Shown here piece after piece: positions 28,018 to 37,142 of a stretch of DNA of 64,000 nucleotides. The notes below the pieces were generated by a model. The model ran no database searches and was not told the DNA's origin. It was given only the letters and a program-made list of their open reading frames with translations. Both the position numbers and the translations under genes were made by a program. The stretch spans positions 62,001-126,000 of the forward strand of contig NZ_BCUL01000001.1 of the NCBI RefSeq assembly GCF_001591265.1. The letters run 5' to 3'. Each line of letters opens with the position of its first letter. The stretch's first letter is position 1. The stretch comes from Moraxella atlantae NBRC 14588 (lineage in GTDB: Bacteria; Pseudomonadota; Gammaproteobacteria; Pseudomonadales; Moraxellaceae).

Positions 28018-30861
28018 ATGACCAACGTTTTAGCGACTAAACCGACCGACAATGTGACCAATTCACCAACCGCTGGGCAGCTAGCGCGTCTTGAGCTGGC
28101 AAGTCCATTTGCTTGGCGGCTGTGGCAACGCCAAACCGATACGGTGCGCGCGTTTTTAGCGCGTTTTGCACTGGGGCAAGGTCTGGATACGGCGGTATTT
28201 GCCGCATTGATTGCAGAATTTACCCAAGCCGATGATACCGCCCAAGATGAGCAAGCCGCTGTCATGCACGGGCTACGCACGCTGCGTAACTTATTGATGC
28301 TGCGCTGGATTTGGCAAGATGCGTTGGGTATCATTCGCCTTGAAGATCTGACAGCCGAGCTGTCTGAATTTGCCGATGCGTGCTTAAATTTTGCCAAACG
28401 CCATGTTTATCAAGTTTTACAACGCCGCTATGGCACGCCACAGTTTGACGATGCCAAAAACCGTCCATGTGCCGATGATTTGGCGGTGATTGCCATGGGA
28501 AAATTGGGCGGGCATGAGCTGAATTTATCCAGTGATATTGATTTGGTATTTGTTCATCAAGGACAAGGCGAAACCAATGGCGAGCGTAGTCTTGGGCAAA
28601 AGTCGATTGACACCAAAAAATTCATGCAGCGTTGGGGGCAGGGGATTATTGATTTGTTGGCAACACCGACCGAAGCAGGGATTGTGTTTCGCGTGGATAT
28701 GCGCTTGCGCCCGTGGGGTGAGGGTAGCGAGCTTGCCATTCATCTGTCTGCGCTAGAAAAATACTTTGCCCAACATGGGCGCGCGTGGGAGCGGTTTGCG
28801 TGGCTCAAGGCGCGGTTGGTTACGCCTGTGGCATTTGCTGAACCGCTTGATGAGCTGATTCGGCGGTTTGTGTTTCGTTATTATGTTGATTATAGCGCGT
28901 TTGCTGCGTTGCGTAGTATGAAGTCGCTGATTCAAAATCAAGTCGCCAGTCGGCAAGATGTTGATAACATCAAGCTTGGTGCAGGCGGTATCCGTGATAT
29001 TGAATTTATTGTGCAGGCGTTTCAGCTGATTTATGGTGGGCGTGTGTCGGAGCTGGGTGTCAAAAATTGTCTACAGGCACTACATGCGTTGCGCGAATTT
29101 GACTATTTAGATGCCAAAACAGCAAGCGAGCTTGCCGCGGCGTATCGATTTTTGCGCCGTGTTGAGCACGCTATCCAAGCCTTGTATGATGAGCAAACCC
29201 AACGCTTGCCGACCGACTTTGCGACCCGTGAGCGCTTGGCGCGCGCGCTGAATTACCCCGATTGGCGCGCGTTTATGACCGAGCTTGACGCAGTACGTGC
29301 ACAGGTTAAAGTGCCGTTTGAGCGTATGGTTATCGACCGCAGCGCGATTGCCAAGATGCCGCAGATTCACCATGCTAAAAATCAAACCACGCTAAGCACG
29401 CGCCTTACGCCTGAAAATATCGCGCGCCTAGACGCATTTTGGCACAGCAGTCAAGTCGCAAAACTTGATGATGAATCGCGCCGCCGTCTCAATAGCGCGC
29501 ATCCTGTGCTGGTACATGCTTTGCTATCGCCAAATTTGGACGATACCGCGCTTAACCTTGCCTTGCCGCGGCTGCTTGATTTGCTTGAGGCGATCAGTCG
29601 GCGTTCGATTTATTTAATCATGTTGGCAGAAAACCCAAACGCCACAGGCAAGCTGATGCCGATGTTGGCCGCCAGCCCGTGGATTGCGCGTGAGCTTGCC
29701 AGTCATCCTGTGCTGCTCGATTCGTTTTTGCGTGAGCAATACCGTCATTTGCCCGATAAACCCGAACTTGCCGATATTTTGCGCCAACAGCTGCTGCGCG
29801 TTGAGCCCGACGACGATGAAGGCGTGCTCAATGCCTTGAGGTTTTTTAAAAACACCCAAGTGTTGGCAGTGGCAGCCAGTGATATTTTGGCAGAGCGTCC
29901 GCTAATGAAGGTGTCTGATTCGCTGACCTACATTGCCGAGGTCGTGCTACAAGCCACTTTACAACTGGCATTTGCCGATCTTGTCAAAAAACATGGCTAT
30001 CCCATCAGCGCGCATGGCACGCCTGTCAGTGAGCAGGCGATGGGCATTGCGATCATCGGTTATGGTAAACTGGGCGGTCTGGAGCTGAGCTACAGCTCAG
30101 ATTTGGATCTGGTGTTTATCCATGACATCGATGAGGGCGCGCTGACAACGGGTGATAAACCGATCAGCGGTATGCGCTTTGCCATGCGCTTGACGCAAAA
30201 AATCATGAATTATCTGATTACCCAAACCCGTGATGGGCGCGCGTATGAGATCGACATGCGTTTGCGCCCATCGGGGCAAGCAGGTATGCTGGTGGTGTCA
30301 ACCCATGCGTTTTTGCTGTATCAGAGCCAAAAGGCCTGGGCGTGGGAGCACCAAGCCTTGGTGCGTGCGCGCAGTGTGGCAGGCGATGTGTCGGTGTGCC
30401 AAACGTTTGCCGATATTCGTAAACAGGTGCTTGCCATGCCGCGCGCGCTTGCCGATGTACGCACCGAGGTTGCCGCCATGCGCCGCAAGATGCATGAGCA
30501 CCTAGCCAGCCCAACACGCGCCGCACAAGCTGGACAGTTTCATCTGAAGCAGGATTTTGGCGGCTTGGTTGATATCGAGTTTATGGCGCAATTTGCGGTG
30601 TTGGCGCATGCCCATGCCTATCCTGAATTGGCGGTATGGAGCGATAACGTACGCATTTTTGAGGCGTTGGCAAGCACAGGCCTGGTGGAGGCAGCGATCT
30701 GTACGCGCTTGACCGAGGCGTATTTGCACATTCGTGCTGCCATGCACCGTTTGGCATTGGCAGGGCAGCCACCGATTGTTGCTGCCGCCGACTGGCAGGA
30801 TTTGCGCACGTTTGTTGAGAGTGTGTGGCAGGCATGGATTGGCGAGCGTGAGCGCATTTAA
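28018..30861 (+). CDS. glnE: Bifunctional glutamine synthetase adenylyltransferase / adenylyl-removing enzyme
   Basis: Controls glutamine synthetase by adding and removing AMP in response to PII and glutamine. It has 947 residues (E. coli 946). Two nucleotidyltransferase modules are evident: GGHELNLSSDIDLVF at about residue 165 (adenylyl-removing half) and GGLELSYSSDLDLVF at about residue 686 (adenylylating half), each followed by helical GlnD-PII-type domains (GAGGIRDIEFIVQ, FGGLVDIEFMAQ). The ATG at 28018 has only a weak ribosome site. No glnA or glnB lies nearby. Confidence 0.96.
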   Translation: MTNVLATKPTDNVTNSPTAGQLARLELASPFAWRLWQRQTDTVRAFLARFALGQGLDTAVFAALIAEFTQADDTAQDEQAAVMHGLRTLRNLLMLRWIWQDALGIIRLEDLTAELSEFADACLNFAKRHVYQVLQRRYGTPQFDDAKNRPCADDLAVIAMGKLGGHELNLSSDIDLVFVHQGQGETNGERSLGQKSIDTKKFMQRWGQGIIDLLATPTEAGIVFRVDMRLRPWGEGSELAIHLSALEKYFAQHGRAWERFAWLKARLVTPVAFAEPLDELIRRFVFRYYVDYSAFAALRSMKSLIQNQVASRQDVDNIKLGAGGIRDIEFIVQAFQLIYGGRVSELGVKNCLQALHALREFDYLDAKTASELAAAYRFLRRVEHAIQALYDEQTQRLPTDFATRERLARALNYPDWRAFMTELDAVRAQVKVPFERMVIDRSAIAKMPQIHHAKNQTTLSTRLTPENIARLDAFWHSSQVAKLDDESRRRLNSAHPVLVHALLSPNLDDTALNLALPRLLDLLEAISRRSIYLIMLAENPNATGKLMPMLAASPWIARELASHPVLLDSFLREQYRHLPDKPELADILRQQLLRVEPDDDEGVLNALRFFKNTQVLAVAASDILAERPLMKVSDSLTYIAEVVLQATLQLAFADLVKKHGYPISAHGTPVSEQAMGIAIIGYGKLGGLELSYSSDLDLVFIHDIDEGALTTGDKPISGMRFAMRLTQKIMNYLITQTRDGRAYEIDMRLRPSGQAGMLVVSTHAFLLYQSQKAWAWEHQALVRARSVAGDVSVCQTFADIRKQVLAMPRALADVRTEVAAMRRKMHEHLASPTRAAQAGQFHLKQDFGGLVDIEFMAQFAVLAHAHAYPELAVWSDNVRIFEALASTGLVEAAICTRLTEAYLHIRAAMHRLALAGQPPIVAAADWQDLRTFVESVWQAWIGERERI

Positions 30862-31060
30862 AATGCTTGATAAAAAAAGTTGGCTGTAGCGTAAAAATTT
30901 TTTGCTTTAACTTGCCGCTAAAATCCTGTTAAATACTATTATTCAGTGATGGCAAAATTTTGACAACTGCCCAAGGGCTGAACAAGATTGTATTTTTGGT
31001 TTAAACTTGCTAAAGGTTCAAACCGACATTTAACCTCTAAGTTGTAACAAGGAGTAAAAC

Positions 31061-32005
31061 GTGCAACTGGTACCAAGTATGGCAGACCGCGACGGCGTGA
31101 TTTGGAAAGATGGCGAGATGGTGGACTGGCGCGATGCCAAAATCCACGTACTGACCCACACGCTGCATTATGGCATGGGCGTGTTTGAGGGTGTGCGCGC
31201 GTACGAAACCCACGACGGACGCACAGCAATTTTTCGCCTTGATGCACACACCGAGCGTTTGCTAAATTCTGCCAAAATCTTTGAGCTTGATGTGCCGTAT
31301 GATTTTGCCACATTCAACCAAGCGCAAAAAGATGTCGTGCGCCAAAACAACCTAACATCTTGCTACCTACGCCCATTGATTTGGGTCGGTTCAGAAAAAC
31401 TTGGTATCTCTGCCAAAACCAACAGCATTCATGCGATGGTAGCGGCTTGGCATTGGGGCGCGTACTTGGGTGAAGAGGGTATGGCAAAAGGCATTCGTGT
31501 CAAAACCTCATCATTTACCCATCACATGCCCAATGTAACCATGTGTAAAGCTAAGGCGGTAAGCAACTATCCTGTATCAATTTTGGCAAACCATGAAGTC
31601 ACCCGTAATGGCTATGACGAAGCGATCTTGATGGATCCGCAAGGCTATGTGTGTCAAGGTTCGGGTGAAAACCTATTTTTGGTCAAAAACGGTGAGCTGC
31701 ATACGCCTGATTTGGCAGGTGGCGCACTCGATGGTATCACACGCCGCACCATCATTCAGCTTGCCAGTGACTTAGGCATCAAGGTGCATGAACGCCGTAT
31801 CACGCGTGACGAATTTTATATCGCCGACGAAATCTTTATGACAGGCACAGCCGCAGAAGTCACCCCGATCCGTGAATACGATGACCGCGTGATTGGCAAA
31901 GGCGTACGCGGTGAGCTTACCACACAGCTACAAAGTCTGTTCTTTGATATCGTCCACGGGCGTAACGACAAGTATGCGCATTGGCTGACTTACGTTGATG
32001 AGTGA
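31061..32005 (+). CDS. ilvE: Branched-chain amino acid aminotransferase
   Basis: PLP enzyme (fold type IV) of 314 residues making Leu, Ile and Val from the keto acids. The probable PLP lysine is Lys165 in CKAKAVSNY; other marks are HTLHYGMGVFEGVRAY, GSGENLFLVKNG and FMTGTAAEVTPI. The start is GTG with an excellent AAGGAG six bases upstream. The last eight bases, ATGAGTGA, contain the start of the next gene, a glycosyltransferase, so translation of the two is probably coupled. Confidence 0.97.
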   Translation: MQLVPSMADRDGVIWKDGEMVDWRDAKIHVLTHTLHYGMGVFEGVRAYETHDGRTAIFRLDAHTERLLNSAKIFELDVPYDFATFNQAQKDVVRQNNLTSCYLRPLIWVGSEKLGISAKTNSIHAMVAAWHWGAYLGEEGMAKGIRVKTSSFTHHMPNVTMCKAKAVSNYPVSILANHEVTRNGYDEAILMDPQGYVCQGSGENLFLVKNGELHTPDLAGGALDGITRRTIIQLASDLGIKVHERRITRDEFYIADEIFMTGTAAEVTPIREYDDRVIGKGVRGELTTQLQSLFFDIVHGRNDKYAHWLTYVDE

Positions 32006-32792
32006 TATCGCCAAAAACATGGTAGATAGCAGTGTGCGCGCCAACGGCGAGGCCAAGCGTTATGTCTTGTGCATGAAGTGGGGCACCAAATACGGCGCAG
32101 ACTATGTCAATCGGTTGTATGGCATGGTCAAGCGTCACTTAACGCTTGACTTTACCATGGTTTGTTTAACCGATGACAGCCGCGGCATTGACCAAGCCGT
32201 GCGCTGCTATCCGCTGCCAGCACTCAATTTACCGCCAAATCTGCCTGAACGCGGTTGGAATAAACTTACCACGTTCGCGCCAACGCTGTATGACTTGTCA
32301 GGTACGGCGTTGTTTTTGGATTTAGATGTGGTGATTGTTGATAACATCGACGCGCTGTTTACCTATCCTACGCGCTACCCCGACAGCGTGCTGATTATCC
32401 GCGATTGGAAAAAACCGTGGCGTATGGTGGGTAATAGCTCAGTATACCGCTTTCACATTGGGCAAAATACTTATCCCAATCTCTTGGCAAATTTTGAGCA
32501 AAATTTTGCCACCATTCGCCAGCAGGTGCGCCACGAACAGGCGTATTTGTCCCATTATTTGCGCGCGCATCACCATTTAGAATATTTCCCCAAAGACTGG
32601 TGCGTAAGTTTTAAATACCAATGCGTTGCCCCGCCGCTGCTGAATTTGGTTATACCGCCTAAGTTGCCTAAGGGTGCAAAAATCGTCATCTTTCACGGTG
32701 AAGTCAATCCGCCTGATGCGATTCGTGGTGGTGCAGGCAAGTGGTACCGTGTGGTGCGTCCTGCGCCATGGGTTGCTGAGCATTGGCGCTAA
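31998..32792 (+). CDS. GT-A-type glycosyltransferase, DLD motif (paralogue of 38082-38885)
   Basis: A 264-residue cytoplasmic protein starting inside the last codons of ilvE. KWGTKYGADYVNRLYGMVKRH near the N terminus and LFLDLDVVIVDNID, with a DxD-type metal/nucleotide-sugar motif, mark a GT-A fold transferase. The protein at 38082-38885 shares both motifs, IPPKLPKGAKIVIFHG-like sequence and the ending WVAEHWR, so the two are paralogues. The donor and acceptor sugars are unknown. It is likely involved in lipooligosaccharide assembly, judging by the neighbouring transferases. The first gene of the plus-strand half of the locus. Confidence 0.8.
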   Translation: MSDIAKNMVDSSVRANGEAKRYVLCMKWGTKYGADYVNRLYGMVKRHLTLDFTMVCLTDDSRGIDQAVRCYPLPALNLPPNLPERGWNKLTTFAPTLYDLSGTALFLDLDVVIVDNIDALFTYPTRYPDSVLIIRDWKKPWRMVGNSSVYRFHIGQNTYPNLLANFEQNFATIRQQVRHEQAYLSHYLRAHHHLEYFPKDWCVSFKYQCVAPPLLNLVIPPKLPKGAKIVIFHGEVNPPDAIRGGAGKWYRVVRPAPWVAEHWR

Positions 32793-33652
32793 TGATGGCA
32801 AGTAAACAGGTACAAGACCACGTTGCATTGATGGTGCAGCATCAGTCGATGGATTTTGCCTTGCTTAGCCAACATGACTTGATGGCATTACAAGCCCAAA
32901 CTGCAGGCAAAGTAGTCAATATATTTGCCTCAGGGCCTTCCATCACAGATGTGGATTTTACTGCCGAGCTATTGGCGCAGCCTGCGCTGTTTATGAATGG
33001 CAGTCTTAGCCTAATGGGGCAATACCAATTTGCCCAGCCTATGGCGTATGTCGTCACCGATGCGCGGTTTATTCAGCATAATTTGCCAGTCCTGCTTGCG
33101 CATTACCAAGGTATGCTGTTTTGCCTAACCTTGCCTGTACTACAAGCTTTGATTGCCGCCGCGCCCGATGTTGTGATGAGGTTTAAGCCAAATTTGCGCC
33201 TGATTTTTGCCATTGACCGCCCGATTTTCCGTGCAACGCGTCGAAAAATTTTAGCGTGGTTAGCGCGTATACCAGAGTTTACGGTACAAAAAGCCGCCTT
33301 GCGCCAAACCGATTTATCCGCACAGACCTTTGTGATGGATTGGCAGCATGATCCCGTCATTGGCGTATCGTTGGATATCACGCAGGGTTTTGTTGAGGCA
33401 GGCACGGTGGCGTACGCGGCAGCACAGTTAGCGTTTGGTCTTGATCCAAGCGCGGTACATTTGTACGGTGTGGATTTGCTTAACACACAGCAGCCACGGT
33501 TTTATGAATCTGTGAACCATATCGCTCCCATCATGCTGGATAAAGCGGTAGCAAATCGGATTGTGCCATCATTTGACTGGCTAAAAAACGTGTACGCCAA
33601 GCATGGCATGGCACTGGTCAATCAGTCACCCGTATCACAAGGTTTGTTCTAG
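32792..33652 (+). CDS. Putative surface-glycan transferase with ASGPS motif (GT42-like?)
   Basis: A 286-residue protein whose ATG overlaps the previous stop by one base (TAATG). It begins its core with GKVVNIFASGPSITDVDF and later has TQGFVEAGTVAYAAAQLAFGLDPSAVHLYGVDL. This spacing of an N-terminal GPS nucleotide loop and a C-terminal G-I/V-D-L segment recalls Campylobacter CstII-type sialyltransferases (GT42) and DUF115-like proteins. I infer a nucleotide-sugar-using role in lipooligosaccharide synthesis, but family membership is uncertain and no sialic acid genes are nearby. Confidence 0.5.
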   Translation: MMASKQVQDHVALMVQHQSMDFALLSQHDLMALQAQTAGKVVNIFASGPSITDVDFTAELLAQPALFMNGSLSLMGQYQFAQPMAYVVTDARFIQHNLPVLLAHYQGMLFCLTLPVLQALIAAAPDVVMRFKPNLRLIFAIDRPIFRATRRKILAWLARIPEFTVQKAALRQTDLSAQTFVMDWQHDPVIGVSLDITQGFVEAGTVAYAAAQLAFGLDPSAVHLYGVDLLNTQQPRFYESVNHIAPIMLDKAVANRIVPSFDWLKNVYAKHGMALVNQSPVSQGLF

Positions 33653-33667
33653 AGTTTAAGGGTTGTT

Positions 33668-34537
33668 ATGTATCACTTAACAGGTTGGCGGCGCAAAGTG
33701 GTATTGTTGTTTTGTAGTGAAAAACGTCTTGGTGCCAAGCAATTATTGGCAGTTTATGCCGCCAAAACCTTTGAGCAGATGCGCCAAACCCTAATCACCG
33801 AGACGGATGTTGATTGGGCAATTTATGAAAATAAGCCCAGAATTCGTGACCTAAACCAGCACTTTAATAAGCTTAAAGCTGAGTTTATCGGTCAGCCTGA
33901 ATTGTGTTTTTATCATGCCATGTTGATTGTGCTGCTGCGGCGCAATTACCAAGCCGCGCAGACGTTTGCCGAGTTTGAGCGGCTGTGGCAAACGCAGACG
34001 GATTTTTTGTTGGCGCATTTGTCGCTACGTTGGGTGATATCGGCGTGTGATACGTTTGTTGATTTTAGCCCAACATTGTCCAATCACGCTGTACGAGCAG
34101 GTATTTTGATGAACGCGGTCAGCTTGATTAATACCCTCAAAGTCTATGAAACGCAGCTATTGGCGATTGAGCGCCAACTTGGGTTTGATCCCAAGCGGTT
34201 GGATTTTAGTCAGTTTAGCCTTGCCCATGATGAGCTTGCTATGGGTGAGGGTTTGGATTATTTTCGCGTTGGACGTGATGATACACTCAAAAACATGCGC
34301 GCACGCTATCAGCAGCTAGCCGAGCTTGACCCGTTGGCAGGCAAGATTTTGCTACACGTGTTTGAGGCGGTGCAGCATATCGACAGCGCGTTTGCCTTTG
34401 TCAAAGCTTTACATACCGATGAAAAAGGGGGGTGGTGGCAAGAGCAAGTGACACCGCCAACCGACGTTGAACAAATGCAAGCAACCGATATCAAGGAACC
34501 AAACCATGCAATCTGCCATCAATCCGCTAATCATTGA
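33668..34537 (+). CDS. Unknown helical protein in the glycosyltransferase locus
   Basis: I do not recognise this 289-residue protein. It is predicted mostly helical by eye, with many Leu, Gln and Phe residues (FYHAMLIVLLRRNYQAAQTFAEF, LLAHLSLRWVISACDTFVDF) and no DxD motif, signal peptide or certain membrane helix. It starts 15 bp after the preceding gene with AAGGG upstream, and its end overlaps the next gene by 32 bp, so it belongs to the same transcript. A role as a partner or scaffold of the transferases is possible but unproven. Confidence 0.7.
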   Translation: MYHLTGWRRKVVLLFCSEKRLGAKQLLAVYAAKTFEQMRQTLITETDVDWAIYENKPRIRDLNQHFNKLKAEFIGQPELCFYHAMLIVLLRRNYQAAQTFAEFERLWQTQTDFLLAHLSLRWVISACDTFVDFSPTLSNHAVRAGILMNAVSLINTLKVYETQLLAIERQLGFDPKRLDFSQFSLAHDELAMGEGLDYFRVGRDDTLKNMRARYQQLAELDPLAGKILLHVFEAVQHIDSAFAFVKALHTDEKGGWWQEQVTPPTDVEQMQATDIKEPNHAICHQSANH

Positions 34538-35228
34538 AGCACAAATCGAGTCATTGAGCAGTCGTGACACGTTTGTGGTGTGCTGTTTTTACACCGCCAG
34601 TTACCACGAGCATGCCATGCGTTTAAAGGCGTCATTGGATGAGTTTGGCTTAAATTATTACTTGGCGCAAGTGGCGGATGCAGGATTTTGGGAAGCCAAT
34701 ACGCGTATCAAGCCGTACTTTATCGCCAAATGTTTAGAAAAATTTGCTGACTATGGCGTTTTGTATCTTGACGCGGACGCGGTGGTCAAAAAACCATTGG
34801 ATTATTTTAACCATGTACGCGAGGATGTGGCGCTATACGACACGCGTGGACTTGCCAACATGTCACATGATTATTTGGCAAGCACTATGTTTTTTAACAA
34901 CACGCCTGCCAGTCATAAGTTGGTGGCACAATGGATTGCCGAACAACACGATGGCAAGCGCACGCAGGTCGACCAAGATAGCCTAGACGCTGCCATGCAC
35001 AAAATGGCAAATCATATTAGCGTCGCGCCACTATCGGCAGGCTATATCAAGATTTTTGACCGCGATACACGCCAAGATGGCTATGATGGTGAGATCTATA
35101 TCGAGCAGTACCAAGCCAGCCGCAGCCAAACCAAGCTGCGCCGTACCTTGATTCGGCGGCGTAATCGCATCATTGGGCTAGGTGCTGTGCTATCGGCGGC
35201 GGTGGGGCTGATTTGGTTGATGCGCTAA
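34506..35228 (+). CDS. GT-A-type glycosyltransferase with C-terminal membrane anchor
   Basis: A 240-residue protein with the nucleotide-sugar motif YLDADAVVKKPLD (DxD) at about residue 90 and an early RDTFVVCCFYTASYHEHA strand, as in small Rossmann-like sugar transferases. Residues about 217-238 form a hydrophobic helix after a Lys/Arg-rich stretch, suggesting an inner-membrane anchor with the catalytic domain in the cytoplasm. The frame is open from 34467, but AAGGAA at 34493-34498 fits the ATG at 34506. It overlaps the preceding gene by 32 bp and is the last plus-strand gene of the locus. Confidence 0.75.
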   Translation: MQSAINPLIIEAQIESLSSRDTFVVCCFYTASYHEHAMRLKASLDEFGLNYYLAQVADAGFWEANTRIKPYFIAKCLEKFADYGVLYLDADAVVKKPLDYFNHVREDVALYDTRGLANMSHDYLASTMFFNNTPASHKLVAQWIAEQHDGKRTQVDQDSLDAAMHKMANHISVAPLSAGYIKIFDRDTRQDGYDGEIYIEQYQASRSQTKLRRTLIRRRNRIIGLGAVLSAAVGLIWLMR

Positions 35229-35361
35229 GTGATTGTCACTATTTAAACGTTGGATAATGCATATACAGCGGTTTGGCGGTGCGTTGCAGCTCACGATACA
35301 CTCGTGTAAGCGGATTTTTGGACTTTGTCGTGGTCAAGGACTTGCTGCGGCTTGCGCGAAT

Positions 35362-36012
35362 TTAACTGGCTAGGTCATTTTTAAGGCTGGGGTGGAGTTT
35401 GTGGATTTGAATCACGCAGGCAGGCTCGACCAAATAAATCGGTATGGCTTTGGGGTGTTTTTCATTGTCAAACATCAGCACATCAATCGCTTCTAATTGC
35501 GGTAATTGACGCACAAAATCCAATAAATATCGCGCGCCTTGCTGCGATATAAAATAGCCTGCCGTGCCCAAGTTTTTGGTCAAAAGTGGGTAGGCACGGC
35601 GGTTGGTGTCTTTGATATCATAAGCAGGTTTGCCTAGATGCACACGGCGGCTAAATTTTTCTAGCTTAACGATGGGTTGGTTGAGTTTTTTTAGCCAATC
35701 ATCATCTGTGAGTAATAAATTGCTATTTTCACCCAAACAAATATCATCTTCAAACACACCCATAAAGTCCAACTGCGCCTCTACACAATGCCGCCAAAGG
35801 CTAACATGGCTGAGCAGACAGCTGATTTCACCTGTACTGCACGATGTGTTGGCGATATGGATGCCTAACTGAACGGCAACCGTATGAATAGTAGTTGGCG
35901 TGACCGCGGCGAAAAATTCAAAATCAATCTCTTGATTGCCAAACTGCTCGACAATATGCGCATGGCGAGCGGCATTGCCTGTAACGTGAATTACATAGTT
36001 TTTGAGTATCAT
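35362..36012 (-). CDS. Glycosyltransferase family 25 (LPS/LOS biosynthesis)
   Basis: A 216-residue protein of the GT25 family, known from lipooligosaccharide synthesis in Neisseria, Haemophilus and Moraxella. It shows the family start NYVIHVTGNAARHAHI, GEISCLLSHVSLWRHC, the acidic motif VFEDDICLG and the later GTAGYFISQQGARYLLD. It begins seven bases after the frameshifted GT4 gene, whose stop codon lies in its ribosome site (AGGTGAT), so it is the last gene of the minus-strand unit. The sugar linkage cannot be predicted. Confidence 0.88.
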   Translation of the reverse strand: MILKNYVIHVTGNAARHAHIVEQFGNQEIDFEFFAAVTPTTIHTVAVQLGIHIANTSCSTGEISCLLSHVSLWRHCVEAQLDFMGVFEDDICLGENSNLLLTDDDWLKKLNQPIVKLEKFSRRVHLGKPAYDIKDTNRRAYPLLTKNLGTAGYFISQQGARYLLDFVRQLPQLEAIDVLMFDNEKHPKAIPIYLVEPACVIQIHKLHPSLKNDLAS

Positions 36013-36019
36013 AGATCAC

Positions 36020-37092
36020 CTACAACTGGCGAGTAGCGTCAGCAAAATCCATATACTGCCGCGCGACATTTTCGGGTAAAAACTGCGGATTAAACGGTGC
36101 GACAAAATCAGCAGGGTTGTCCATCAAGGCGTTGAGCTTGGCTGTCAGCGCGGCGCGATCACCAACAGGCACTAGGTGATGCGCCGGTAAAATCTCACTG
36201 GGGCCTGACGGACAGTCCGTGCTGATTGCAGGCACAGCGAGTGCGACGGCCTCCATCAACGCAATCGGCATTCCCTCAAAATCAGAGGATAAAACAAATC
36301 CGCGCGCGTTTTTGACAAATGGATACGGATTGGACTGAAAGCCTGCCAATATCACCTCATCTTGTAAGCCAAGCTTTGCAATTTGCGTCCGAATTTGCGC
36401 CTCAAGTACGCCTTTGCCAACCAATACCAACGGATAGCGGCGGCTGGATTGGGCATAGGCTTGTAAAAGCAGCGCGTGATTTTTTTGTGGTTTAAAGCTG
36501 CCCACATGAACGATATAACCTTGCGCCAAATCAGGCACAAACGCTGTCGCTAAACGCGCAATTTCGGGTTGATTGGGTTATGAATGGTGGTGAGCGGTAC
36601 ATTTTCACCAAACAGATTTTTAAAATCCTGTGCCATGCCATAGCTAACCGCAATCGTGGGATATCGGGTAAACACGCGTTGATAATGCTGTTGTTTTTTT
36701 GAGGACAAGTTTTGCCAATCTAATTTGCTTGATAAATAATTATGCAAAACAAAATTTACCGCCATGCCTTGGGTGGCTAATTTGGAGTATAAAAATATTT
36801 CATAGGCGCGATACAGATTAACCAGTACAACATCGGGGGCAAGCTTGCTAATCAGCGCATCGACTTGACGGGCAAAGAGCCGATAGCGAATGGGCTTTGG
36901 AATACTGCGGCTTAATTTATTAAATGCCAATAGATGATAGCGTAAGTTTGGGCTTACGGTGTGCTCAATGATATCCTCAAAATACACCACATCAACAGTA
37001 TGCCCAAGCGCGACTAACGCCTCACCCAGCGTGAGTACAAACTTCTCTGCACCGCCGCCTTGCAGTGAGTTGATAACCAATACAACCTGCAT
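36020..37092 (-). pseudogene. Frameshifted GT4-family glycosyltransferase
   Basis: Two adjacent frames encode one protein. Residues 1-180 (37092 down to 36550) form the N-terminal GT4 domain (VINSLQGGGAEKFVLTLGEALVALGH) and stop shortly after TIHNPINP. The second frame (36538 down to 36020) supplies the C-terminal Rossmann domain (YIVHVGSFKPQKNH, SDFEGMPIALMEAVALAVPAIST). One extra C in the short run at 36566-36568 would join them into an open frame reading NPINPEIARLATAFVPD, giving about 357 residues, a normal GT4 length. The fragment start (GTG, 36538) has no ribosome site. This is either a real inactivating mutation or a sequencing error. AAGGA precedes the 37092 ATG. Confidence 0.85.
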
Positions 37093-37142
37093 GCCAATCC
37101 TTGGTAATTCTTGGTCTATAAAACAAAGGCAACAAGCAAGCG

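Noticed and set aside
30960-30965. Perfect -35 hexamer TTGACA upstream of ilvE
   Set aside because: No acceptable -10 hexamer occurs at 16-18 nt spacing, so it was not called a promoter.
36550-36580. Phase-variable homopolymer switch in the GT4 gene
   Set aside because: The run is only three C residues, far shorter than tracts that slip at high frequency, so a plain mutation or sequence error is more likely.
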